Shown in pieces: positions 44,822 through 55,469 of a stretch of 64,000 nt of DNA. Every line of letters starts with the position of its first letter. Within the stretch, counting starts at the first letter, position 1. The notes beneath the pieces are model-generated. The model made no database searches. It saw only the letters and a list, made by a program, of their open reading frames with translations, and was not told where the DNA came from. The DNA comes from Diplodia intermedia (Eukaryota > Ascomycota > Dothideomycetes > Botryosphaeriales > Botryosphaeriaceae). The stretch is taken from the NCBI GenBank assembly GCA_021495925.1, contig JAKEKT010000019.1:248001-312000 (forward strand), written 5' to 3'. The position numbers and the translations under genes were made by a program.

Positions 44822-45847
44822 TCAAACATCCTCCTTCAAACCGACCATCTCCTTACTAATCTTCCAGCACTTTTCCTCACTCTCCTCATCAAAGGCCCAC
44901 TTTGCATGCCCTCTCTCCGACGCATTCGCCGACGCCCCCACCACGTTCTCCGACAGCTGCACATCCTCGAGATACTTCCCACCCTTGCCCTCCCACGCCT
45001 TGCCCACGGCGGCCCAAACCTGCGTCGCGGCGCCCTGGGCCGGGCTCAGCATGACGCGCTTAATCTCGGGCTTGTTCCACGCCTCCATCATGGCGGGGTC
45101 TACGTGGACCTGCAGGTTCGTCATGATTCCGCCCGGATGCAGCGACAGGGCGTGCACACCCTTTTGGGCGTAGCGGCGGTCGAGGGCGTTGGCGGTCCAG
45201 ATGTTGGCGGTCTTGGCGTTGGAGTAGGCGAGCCAGGGCTGGTACTTTGTGCCGGCGGAGAAGTTGACGTCGTCGAGGTTGGGGGCGACGAAGCGGTGGC
45301 CGATGCTGCTGACGTTGACGACGCGCGAGGCGAAGGCGGGGGTGGCCGAGGCGACGAGGGTGGGCAGGAGCAGGTTGGTGAGCAGGAAGTGGGCGAGGTG
45401 GCAGATGGCCCATTGCGTCTCGAAGCCGTCGACCGTCTTGCCCTCGGGCGTGGCCATGACGCCGGCGTTGTTGACGAGCACGTTGAGCCTGTCGCTCTTC
45501 TTGAGGAAGTCGGCGGCGCCGGCGCGCACCGAGTCGAGCGAGTCCAGGTCGAAGCGGAGGAGCTCGATCTTGCCCTTGCCCGGGCTGGTGGCTAGGATGT
45601 CCTTGACCACGGCCTCGCCCTTGGTGAGGTCGCGCACGTGCAGGAACAGGGTGGCGCCGGTGGCGTGCAGGGCTTTGGCCGTCTCGATGCCGAGGCCAGA
45701 AGAGCAGCCGGTGACCAGCATGACCTTGTCCGTCATGTTATTCACGCGGCCTTCGTCCTCGACGATCTTCAGGGCGGTGGGACGAGCATCGCCGGGGCCC
45801 TGGGGGTTTTCGAAGAGAGAGGCGTACGGGGCAAAGTTGGAAGTCAT
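44822..45847 (-). CDS. short-chain dehydrogenase/reductase (retinol-dehydrogenase/WWOX-like)
   Basis: A single-exon gene of 341 residues. It is an NAD(P)-dependent oxidoreductase of the classical SDR superfamily: cofactor motif TGCSSGLG (46-53), FDLDSLDSV adenine-ring region, NNAG (126-129), catalytic Ser in VNVSS (about 181) and YSNAK (Tyr 208, Lys 212). The sequence HPGGIMTNLQ after the active site is typical of the subgroup annotated as retinol dehydrogenase-like or WW-domain oxidoreductase-like in fungi. All catalytic residues are present and the length is normal. The substrate cannot be inferred. The start at 45847 was chosen because the frame upstream has no resemblance to the family. 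A TATAAG stands about 60 bases upstream, so expression may be inducible. Confidence 0.9.
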   Translation of the reverse strand: MTSNFAPYASLFENPQGPGDARPTALKIVEDEGRVNNMTDKVMLVTGCSSGLGIETAKALHATGATLFLHVRDLTKGEAVVKDILATSPGKGKIELLRFDLDSLDSVRAGAADFLKKSDRLNVLVNNAGVMATPEGKTVDGFETQWAICHLAHFLLTNLLLPTLVASATPAFASRVVNVSSIGHRFVAPNLDDVNFSAGTKYQPWLAYSNAKTANIWTANALDRRYAQKGVHALSLHPGGIMTNLQVHVDPAMMEAWNKPEIKRVMLSPAQGAATQVWAAVGKAWEGKGGKYLEDVQLSENVVGASANASERGHAKWAFDEESEEKCWKISKEMVGLKEDV

Positions 45848-46472
45848 GATGAAGTTCAGTAGACGGGTTGATGATGTGGACAATAAAGTGGGCAGGGAGT
45901 GGGTGCACTTATAGTTTGTCCCTCCGTAGTTTCTTGTCCGCCCAAAGACAGCCAAGACCCAAGTGCATCTGCAAATGCTAGACCGATCGATGTAGCTTGC
46001 ACGCTACACGACGATGCGGAGCCCATCAATCCTCCAACTTTGGGTGTTGGAGAGAAGAATTGGTCATTGCAGGGGAGCTGGATCAACGCTGGACGAATAG
46101 CTGCGCATGAAAGATTGGGCAGGAAATACAGCGTCCGGAGGTAGGGGAGATAGTGCAGGCACGGACATGGCTCCTAAATCCGTGGCGGCGCAGTGGCTGC
46201 TTACTGTGGCCCTGCAACCAGCAATGCCCGCCGTCATCGACTTCGCCTGCATCCAATGACCGGGAGCTGTCTTCGCGTCCTGCAGGGTCCGATGTGGTGG
46301 TGAGGAAGCGACGACTTACCCGGAGTTTGTTCGTTTGGAAGGCAATGGCCGCACGAAAGCGGCAGCGACCGCCGAGCCGTGGCCACGACTTCTGCTACGG
46401 CGCCCCTCTCGGAGCCGAAAAAGATTCGTCGATCGGCGGCAGCTCCAGCTCGACACCCCACATCACATCCTC
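45848..46472. other. divergent promoter between SDR and HPM1
   Basis: 625 bases between the two start codons. The SDR side has a TATA-like element; the HPM1 side is GC-rich without one, as expected for a housekeeping gene. Confidence 0.5.
45908..45913 (-). promoter_or_regulatory. TATA-like element of the SDR gene
   Basis: TATAAG on the minus strand, about 60 bases before the ATG at 45847. Confidence 0.4.
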
Positions 46473-47709
46473 ATGGCGCAGCCTTTCAGTTTTGGCTTTT
46501 CAGGCGACGACATAGCGGTCGATGCTGATGTAGACCAGGGGTCGCCCGCCGTCGCCCCCGCTGCTGCTGCTGCTCCAAACTCGGCACAGCCTGAGGCCGC
46601 CCACGTTCCTGCCCAGATCCACAATGTTGCCGAACTGGTACGTAGTATTTCCTACCACTTCGTCTTTCCCTGCTCCCTTTCAAATTGCAGCATGCCAACA
46701 CCCAGTCTTCTCCGCAGCTCCAAACCCTGCCGGACAAAATATCATATGCCACCCAAGAGATCGAGTCCCCCAGCGGCAAGAAGCTCGCCCTGCCCCGACG
46801 CGAGCTCTTCGATGTCCGCGTGCAGTTGATGGCCGAAGATGACGGCTCCAACCCCGAGCCCATGACGGGCCTGGACGAAGCCGACATCCGCACCAACGTC
46901 TACGAGGGCGGCTTCAAGACCTGGGAATGCTCCATCGACCTCGCCAAACTCCTGCTCGACCGCGGTCCGCGCAAGGACATTGACGACCTCTGCCGCGTCG
47001 ACCATGTTATCGAGGTAAGACTGGACCCCAATCCTCGTGCAACCACGCCCCTGACCAACTATCTCCACAGCTGGGCTGCGGCACCGCCATCCCCACCCTC
47101 GTCCTCTTCCACCACGCCCTCACCCAATCCCTGCCCCTCTACTTCACCCTCGCCGACTACAACCTCTCCGTCCTCCGCCTCGTCACCCTCCCTAACCTCC
47201 TCCTGACCTGGGCCTCCACCCTCCCCGCCGACTCCCCCCTCTTCACCGCCGACAGCCCCAACCCCTTCCACGCCGACGCCGAGGGCGCAGACCACGGCGA
47301 CCTGTACCTCACCCCCGCCCTCCTCGCCGCCTTCCAGTCCGCCCTCACCGCCACCCCGCTCACCCTCAGCTTCATCTCCGGCTCCTGGGTGCCCCCGCAA
47401 TCCTTTCTCTCCCTCATCCCCTCCTCCGACCAGATGAACACTCTTGTCCTCGCGTCCGAGACCATCTACAGTCCCGCCGCGTTGAGCGCCTTTGCCGATG
47501 CCTGCGTGGGGCTGCTGCGCCGGGTGCGCCTGGGCAAGGCCATGGTCGCGGCGAAGCGCGTGTATTTCGGTGTTGGGGGCGGCGTCGATGCGTTCAAGGA
47601 GGAGGCGGCGGCGCGGGGCGCGGTGGTGGCCGAGGTGGAGAACAGCGGGGTGGAGATGGGGGAGGGAGCGGGCGTGAGGAGGTGTTTGTTGGAGGTGCAG
47701 ATGATGTGA
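46473..47709 (+). CDS. HPM1: protein-histidine N-methyltransferase (HPM1/METTL18-like)
   Basis: Three exons, 46473-46637, 46691-47014 and 47071-47709 (all introns in phase 0), give 375 residues. Yeast Hpm1 methylates a histidine of ribosomal protein L3 and so affects ribosome assembly. The match rests on the order of conserved pieces: FSFGFSGDDI at the N-terminus, TDIRTN-style VYEGGFKTWECSIDLA before the core, then VIELGCGTAIPTL (SAM-binding motif I, split by intron 2), the LADYNLSVLRLVTLPN stretch, and SGSWVP followed by LVLASETIYSPAAL. YFGVGGGVDAF completes the C-terminal half. These are the signatures of the METTL18/Hpm1 group of seven-beta-strand methyltransferases. It acts in the cytosol or nucleus. 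Length and motifs are complete. Confidence 0.88.
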
Positions 47710-50189
47710 GAGGAGCTTGGGTGAAGAATTGAAAGGATTGGCACGTGGTGTAATTCGGACTGGATGCGTGGATAGGGGTTTAAAAGATCTCCGGTAGATG
47801 GATTTTGACAGACAGTTCTCTGAGACTCTGCGGCTCTGAATATGTGCTTGTCATGAAGCGGACGATGATGTACACTGTCGCTTCGCGGGCCGTTGTCGCT
47901 TCGAATCAGCCTGTCTCCTTGCCAGTCCAAAGGGCTTGGAGCAAAAAAGATGCTGCTGCTCTTCTCAAATCAACAATGAAGCTGCGCATCAATCAGACCA
48001 TCTCGATGATGCGCCACATCTGCAAGTCATGCCTACTGTCCTGTCACCCTATCGGAGGCATGGAACTCCAGCCTTAGCGAAGCGGCACAAAGCCCCCCAG
48101 TGGGAAGACTTGCAGGATTGAGTATGTTGGGTAAACCCTCAATTTTCTTTTCTTCTTCCTTCTGGAAGAAGACTCCTTTCGTTTATGAAGTGGTCCCCTA
48201 AATCGACTACCCTCATGATCTACTCACCCTCTTGACCACGTGCTGCGGGGGGAACATCAGATGCCGCGTGTGCCCCGTGCCGGGAGCATCTCGCTGCTCG
48301 AGCTCAGCTGTGCTTTGCGCTATAAAAGACACAGCTCAATCGTAACCCAATTCCTCGTACAGGCATGCTGCAGAGAGAGCTATGTGGAAGTTGCATTCGT
48401 GGAAATCCGGTTTGCTCATGCACGTACTTGCTTTGGGGGTTTGGTTGCCCCCGCTGTCACGGCGGGTGGTTTGCGCAACGTCCGCGGCGGAATCGACCAG
48501 GAAGTCAACTCTACAACGCAATGTTGCGGATCAGCATCTCTGCGTAATGATGATTGCCTGCTTCACGCGTAAGTCATGAGAGGCGATCGCTTGATCTTCC
48601 TCGACCCCTGGAGCTTGAAAGTGAGAGAGCATTGAATGTGTGGGGGACACAGCGGAGCCGGCAGCACAGTCGCAACTCAAGCACCATGCGTTACGATGCG
48701 GAGTTGAAAACCGCAATGCTGTGTGAAATCGGGATTCGAAGCTTACTTATACTCCGGTAGATATGGGAGGGTGCACCGGGGCATTCACATATCTTCTGGG
48801 TGCTTCACAGGTCATGTGGTCCCTGGGCATACAGTCGCAAGTCATCAACTTTTGGGAAGAGCTTACAAAATTGAGATTCCGATCTCCAAGCGGACAGTAT
48901 TGATCAGATGGTATCTCCTACCACTCCAATGAAGCTCATATGTATTACGAGTGCCAGTCTATATATTCCGCACCCCATCTTGGATCTATCTACTTCATAA
49001 TAAGCGTACGAGCGGACATTATGCGCCAGCCACGTGCTATAGATACCCATTCTCGAAGGCTACTCCGATCTCGGAAAGCTCACCGCATCAGGACGATGAT
49101 AAAATGTCTAGCATTCAGATTTACGGAGCAGCTTGCTTAAGAGACTACTCATTACCCTGATTTCACTCAGGTGAGGAACATCATCGAAATCAAATAATCT
49201 TGCCAGTCACCACCACGAACATGGTCATAGATCAATCCTCCGCGAGCAGTGCTTCGACGCGGAGCACCAACAAGAACAGTCATATGCTCCAGGGCATTTT
49301 CGGCATGTGAGCGTTTAGTCTGCGCTACACAGATTCACGCAGCCTACTCGCCTTTCTGGCCACGAACAACACGCCGAACCTTCGTCATTTATAACCCTCT
49401 CAGCATCTGTGGCACGCATCCCAGCTCCCACAACCAGGTGCCTGCCTGAGCCTACCGATCCGGACAACCCTCGTGACTTTCCCCCCACGGCCATGCCCGT
49501 CACCCGCCCTTCGGCGCCCCCTGCAGCCGACTACATAAAACCACAGTCGCATATCCCCCACCAACCTCTGTTCTCACCTCCCAAGTTCTCTTGACCCATG
49601 AGAGCGTCAGGCACGTTCAGATGCTGTCAGGTCACTCAGCACTGTTTCTTCCTTGTGTTGAATCGTCGAACCGCATCCGACCCCGACTCGCCACGCCTCG
49701 ACTCCGCATTCGCCAGGTTTCCGTAGCCGAAGCTCTGTAGATTATGTTGTCATCGAGTAGTGGTGCTGACTACCATCGACACTGCATTATGTAGGAACGA
49801 AGCAGTGAGTGTGGCTGATGTTCACGAGGTCATAGGCACGGAACAGGGCAAGTGAAGAAACCCAACACAGAGTCGAGTATGTTCTTGACCGTGAGTGAAC
49901 AGTCGTCAAAGTGTCCAAATACTGCCACTATGCTGAAGCTATGCGGGGTGGTTCAGCGATTGAAGATCGAGGAATGGTAGAACGTCGATTATATGCGGTT
50001 GCTTTCAATGTACCTGCTTCTTCATCTTGTACAAATCCCCCGTTCAGCTGAACAAAAGTGTGGAGAGAGAAAACCAACCAACCCCCACCTCCCAAGCCAA
50101 CCTACGAGCGCCTCCCTCTACTTGCCCTCAACGCCAGATAAAAGCACTCTCTTTCCCATCAACCGTCTTTCATACCAGCTCCCTACTCC
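47710..50189. other. 2.5 kb convergent intergenic region
   Basis: Lies between HPM1 (+) and the Zn2Cys6 regulator (-). The composition is balanced to AT-rich, especially 48.6-49.2 kb. A perfect TATAAAAG at 48321 precedes several short Cys-rich open frames (48365-48579), none of which I can support as a gene. No repeat ends or RNA genes were seen. Confidence 0.5.
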
Positions 50190-52588
50190 CTACGCAGCCC
50201 CACACCCCCCAACCTCAGCGAACGCCCCACCACCACCACTTCTCCCACTCCCACTCCCACCACTCTCACTCGCCGCATCCTCAATCATCCGCAATATATC
50301 CTCCGCCGCGACCTCGTTCCACAACCTCCTCACCTCCCTCTTCGCCCTGAACAGCTCCCCCGCCACACCCCTCACCTGGCCCGCCGCCGTCTTCGCCAGC
50401 GGCCACTGCGCGGCCAACTTCTTCAACGCGCCCATGCTCAGCCTGATCAGTTCCTTCAGCACCGCGTCGCCGTCCGGCCCCATCCCGACCACCGCCGCCG
50501 CCGCCGCCGCCGTCGCCTCCGACGAGCAATCCTGCAAGAGGCCGCCGGCGCCGGCGCAGCTGTTGTTGTTCTCGGACCCGGTGCCGCCGCCGCCGTTGGG
50601 CGGGACGAGCGACCACGCGCAGAGGTGGACGACGGACGCCATGACGACGGCGCAGGTGAAGAAGGGGGTGAGGCGGGTGAGCGGCTGGATCGGCAGGCGG
50701 ACCAGGTGCGACAGGCGCCGCGCCGCCTCGGCGCATTTGGCCGTGTGCGTCTCGCGCGCCTGCGTCGACACCAGCGGCGCGCACTGCTTGACGCACGTGC
50801 GGATCTCGTCGGCCGAACGGTAGTCGTCCAGGGTGGAGCGGGGCTTGTGGAGGAGGATGGTGCTTCTGCAAACTGGCGTTAGAGACGTGCGGAGCGGTTT
50901 TCATGGATTCCGTGGAAAGGGCGAGAGGGGAGACGGGGGGTTCTGCTTACGCATCTGTGATCATGTGTGCTTGGAATACCATGTGGTCGAGCTGGCCGTC
51001 GCGGGAGATGGCCTCCCTCTTGCTGTCTGGAAGGTGCAACATCCAGTTCACAAGACACGAATCGGCAGTTTCGATGGCGCGGAAATCGAGGACATCTTCA
51101 CTCGTCACGGCCAATACTTTGCCCAGATTTCTAACAGAGTCGATCCGGTACGCGAATGACGAATACTCGACCTCGTCTTCGGCGAAAGCCGAGTCATCAT
51201 ACTCCTCGAGCGTCCTCGACAGAGGGACGTACTGGAAAGTGTGTGTAAGCAACGGTAGGAGGCTCAAAGGGACCAGACGGCTTACCCCCGAAGCATATTC
51301 AACCTCCTCGCACGGCAGAGGAACGTCGGTCGGAACGTCCCTCAGCCGGAAATTTGTGCGCTGGCTGACGCCGGCGAAAAAGCCATCGGCAACGTACAGC
51401 TCCCACCACGTCCGCCTCCAGCTCTCCTCCAGCAAGCGATTGCCACAGCCATTTCGGATGGCAAATTCCCGATCGTTCATGCCAATGGCCAGCGCAATGT
51501 CGATGGCCTTCGACAGCATGTCGTCGGCCATGGACCCTCTGTCGTTGGCCTTGAGGCCTATGGCATAGAGTAGTAGCGCCTGGACCATGAAGCTATCTCT
51601 TGGCAGATTTTGCTGGAATAATGTGTACCGGAGCGCCTCTTCCATCAGCTGGGGTGAGGCTTGGGGCACGTAGCATGCCCCGATGTACTGGATCGCCATC
51701 TCAAGATGAGGTTGGCGTTTGCTGTTGCTGCTGCACAGAAAGTCCAGCAGGTAGCTGCGGGGCATCAAGAAAGGATGCGCTGGGGCGAAGAAAGAGAAGA
51801 AAGCGCTGCACACCATGTTCGAGAGGCCGCACTCGCCCAGCCGATGGCCGACCAGCTTCGGTGCCACGGCCACCTGGCTCTGCCCGCCGACAGCCATTGC
51901 CTCGGCGGATTGAAATGCGAAGCCGCCAAACTGATCTGGCGATGACGATTGATCACCCCCAGTGAGCACCTCCAAGGCCGGGAAGGACGGTGATTGCTCA
52001 TGCTGTTGTTCGGGAGGGCTGACCGAGACACCCGCCGTCGCTACTGGGCCAGCCGCACACGCTACGAATTGCGGTGAGAAGTCAGCAGAAACAGGTGTGC
52101 CTATAGAGAACATACCCTGTTGATCCGGCCGTGATTCTCTTGGCGAGGGTCTGCCCATCTGGTCACCCGCAGTCCTCTTGCGCGGGCCTTTATACCCCTG
52201 CGGCGATCGTTAGCGCCGTCCACGCAACCAAGCACAGCCTCTGCATCTGCTCCGTCACCGAAGCCCGAACAGCCCGACGGGAGGTGATGCAAAGCAGAAA
52301 TAGGTGGTGCAATCTCACCCTGCGTGACTTGACGTAGCTACATTCGCTGCCGTCGGTGGCGCATCTCGTGCACGGCTCGCCGCCACTGCACTTCAGATGC
52401 TTGGACCGGCACGCGACGCACGCCAACGGGATGGGCTGCTTGCCGGCGGCCGAAAGCGACGACATGGAGTGCTGAGGCTGCGGCTGGTCCGCTACAGCGT
52501 CAGGCAGCGAGGCCGTTCTGCTGGCGGGCATGGGCGCGGCCAACCCGGGCATGGCGCCGAAGTCGAAGCTGTCAAGATGCGCTGCCAT
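50190..52588 (-). CDS. Zn2Cys6 fungal-specific transcription factor
   Basis: Four exons, complement(50190-50865, 50951-51231, 51286-52197, 52319-52588), give 712 residues. The DNA-binding domain is near the N-terminus: six Cys at 57, 60, 67, 73, 76 and 83 (C-x2-C-x6-C-x5-C-x2-C-x6-C), followed by a basic stretch continuing across intron 1 (SRRGYKGPRKR). The middle region, from FFSFFAPAHPFLMPRSYLLD through LLLYAIGLKANDRG and RRTWWELYVADGFF, is the fungal-specific regulatory domain. The C-terminal third has hydrophobic helices and Ala/Gly/Ser runs. Full length is normal for the family. Intron 3 (51232-51285) is 54 nt and in frame, so retention would insert 18 residues. It probably works in the nucleus. 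Its targets are unknown; the nearest gene on the same strand is the nucleoside transporter just upstream. Confidence 0.9.
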
Positions 52589-53267
52589 TGCTGCTGCCGC
52601 CAGGACGGTGGCCGGTACGGGTGCGACGTGGAAGGGCGGCCTAGTTGGTGGTTGCTCGGGGTAGCGTGTCAGCCGTCTGGTCTGTGGATACTGATCGAGG
52701 CGCCTGGCTGTACGTCCCCAGCGAACATCACTCCTGCGGGCGGGACAAGGTCTAGGCACGTCGGTGGTGATGTAAGCGAGTTGTAAGGGAAGTTGAGTGG
52801 ACGAGGCAGCAGGAGACCCGTTGCAGTCAGCTGCGCGAAGCTCGGCCCGAGAGCGAAAACCCCGGTCGTGGCGTCTCCAGCGTCTCGACTTAAACCATCC
52901 GAACAATCCCGCCAACTGCAATCTTGTGCGGTGTCATGGGAAACTCAATGAGCGTGGGGCATAGGAAGCACGTGGGCGTCTCAGGCCTCAAGCTTCACCG
53001 AGCAGCAGCGGACAAGCAGCGAGAAAGATTGTAACATATTGCATTTCTTTTTTGGGTATCCAAGATACCACCCTCCGGCCTCCCGTCTAGAGTAGGCTCC
53101 ACGGGTGTCTTAATCAAAGAGAGAAATCCGCATAAATTCTTTTTTCTTCACATCACATCATCCAAAAAAGAGTAGGGTATTACAGCGCTCGGAGCCGTAG
53201 CTCCGTCCTATGCGCAGACACATGCATCAAAATACGCCGCCAAACCAAGCCCACAACAGCCAGGCGC
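52589..53267. other. intergenic, transporter 3' end to regulator start
   Basis: About 680 bases, both flanking genes on the minus strand. It serves as promoter of the Zn2Cys6 gene and 3' region of the nucleoside transporter, and includes a short AT-rich stretch near 53030-53170. No gene is seen. Confidence 0.55.
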
Positions 53268-55469
53268 TTACGACGTGCTCGGGGTGAAGAAACTCTTCTG
53301 GTCGATAATGACCATACCCGCGATACTGGCAGACGACAGCGTGGCCAGAATACCAGTGAGCAGGGCCGAGACGGCGACGCGGGAGACGTCACCGGAACGA
53401 CCGGGAGACAGTTGCGACAGCACACCAATCTGGTTACCCAGAGAACCGATGTTGCCAAATCCACAAAGGGCGTACGTGGCAATGAGACGGGAGCGGCTGC
53501 TGAGGTCCGTGTAGTCGGCGTTGGTGGTGAGATCGCTGTAGGCAACAAATTCGTTGGCAACAATCTTGAGACCGATGAGACGGCCGACGCGGAGGAGATC
53601 CGCACCGCCCCTGTCGCGGCTGACGCCAAGCAGGAAAGCGACGGGGTAGAAGATGTATCCCAGAATGAGTTCAAGGGTCAAGTCATAGTTGCCGTCGAGG
53701 TCAATGTCTGCGAATATCAGGATCTGCCCTTTCAGTTTCGTGCGAGGGAGGATTTGGACTTACAGCGACCCCACCACGTGAGCAACCCATCAATCAGGGC
53801 AATCAGGGCGATGATACAAAGAAGGTTGGCCATGATCATGCCAGCAATCTTGAGACCAAGCCAGGCACCGTTGGCGAAGGCGTGGATGAAGTTTGCCGCG
53901 CGGTGCTCATCGTCATCCGGAACGACGACGCGTCCAGCGGTGAGCGTCTCCTCCTCCTCGGGGTAGCGGAGCTTGCTCATGGCGATCGAGGCGGGAATGC
54001 TCATGACGCAAGAGGAGACAAGCGCCTGTGCGTTGATGCCCATACTGATGTACGAAACCAGCACGGAACCGGCGATGGTCGCGAAACCGGAGCACATGAC
54101 CTGGTGGATCTCGGCCATGGTGAGGTGAGCAATGAAGGGCTTGATAAGCATGGCAGATTCACCCTGGCCGATGAAGGGAGAGGCAGCGGCGACGACAGCC
54201 TCGGCACCCGAGATGCGCATGGCCCAGAAGAAGAAAGTCGCGAACTTGCCAACGAACCACTGGACGAGTTGGACATAGTATAGGAGCTGCACGAGAGAGA
54301 CGAAGAAGATGATGGCGGGCAGAACGGTGATCAAGAACCAGTGGATCGTCTCCGGAATGGTGTCGGTGGTCAGGAAAGCGGTACCCTGGTCGGCGAAGCT
54401 AAGCAGCTCACGCGCGAGAGTGGAGATGAAGTTGAAGATGTCGCTGTGGATAGATTAGACGGGCACTCACGAAGCGAGAACGAGGGACTTACTATCCGGC
54501 CGTGGTGCGCAGGACAAACAGGGCAATGATAAACTGCATCAGCATGCCGACAATGACGGTGTGCCAGACAATGCGCTTCCTGTTCCTGGACGTGGCCCAG
54601 AGACCGAAGATAAAGACGATCAGGCCGAAGATGCTGACTGCACGGTTGGCCCTGGTGTTGTCACTGTTCTCGGGGCTGGCAAAAGTGCCAATGAGGAAGA
54701 CAGCGACGACCAGCAGGGCCGCAGCAGGCGTCCTCAGCTTCTCGGGGATGAGCGCAGTAAAGCGGACCCCCGTGTTGTTCCACACGAAGTGCATGGGCTT
54801 CGTGACAATGGAAATCGGGACATGGAAGAAGATGATCCGAAGCGTGATGCACAGATAGAACAGGAACGGGATGATCCAGTTCTTGTCATTGCGGTGCAGG
54901 ACCAGGCTCGCGATCCACCATCTGTCGTGCCAGTGTCAGCCCAAAGCTCCACGCAAAGACGCGTCGTCTCGCGACCCCGGCGAAATAGATTTTTTTTTTT
55001 TAGACCCTGCCGGCCGACCGCCCGACACGCCACTCCACCACCGCACACAGAAATGCGCGGCGTCCAAAATTAAAAGTGTGGCCACGTACCCGGTAAAGAA
55101 GAGCCAGATGAACAGGTGGAAAAAGATCCTGAACCTGGAGTAGAAGCGGCCGACGGGGCCGCGCTTCTTCTCGTCGTCGGCGCGGGCGACCTGGCTGGTG
55201 CTGCCCTTTTCGGCGTCGTCGATATCGATGACGCCCTCCTTCTCCATGCTCTTCTCGCTGGCGCCGCGGTGGTGCACGGTGGACTCGGCGGGAATGGTCG
55301 CGGCGCCGTGGGTGGTGCCCTGCGAGTAGGCAATCTCGTCCCGGTGGCCCTTCTCGGCGGTGTCGTCGTGGTGCAGGTGCGGGTGGAAGTGCTCGCGCGA
55401 CACGTCCAGGGCAGGGTCCGGATTGGCCGCGACGTGCTGCTGGGGCGACGAATTGTGCTCGGCGGCCAT
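53268..55469 (-). CDS. concentrative nucleoside transporter (CNT/SLC28 family)
   Basis: Four exons, complement(53268-53707, 53764-54443, 54493-54921, 55090-55469), give 642 residues. The protein should import nucleosides across the plasma membrane with a cation. The N-terminal 110 residues are hydrophilic and His/acidic-rich. The core shows IHWFLITVLPAIIFFVSLVQ, ISGAEAVVAAASPFIGQGES (helical hairpin with the GQGES substrate motif), LTMAEIHQVMCSGFATIAGS, then GLKIVANEFVAYSDL and YALCGFGNIGSLGNQIGVLS, which are the strongest CNT signatures. These residues form the nucleoside and cation sites in characterised family members, and all are retained. Length and helix count fit fungal CNTs. The 168-nt first intron is longer than its neighbours. 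Two of the three acceptors tested gave a frameshift, and the chosen ones keep the family pattern. Confidence 0.92.
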
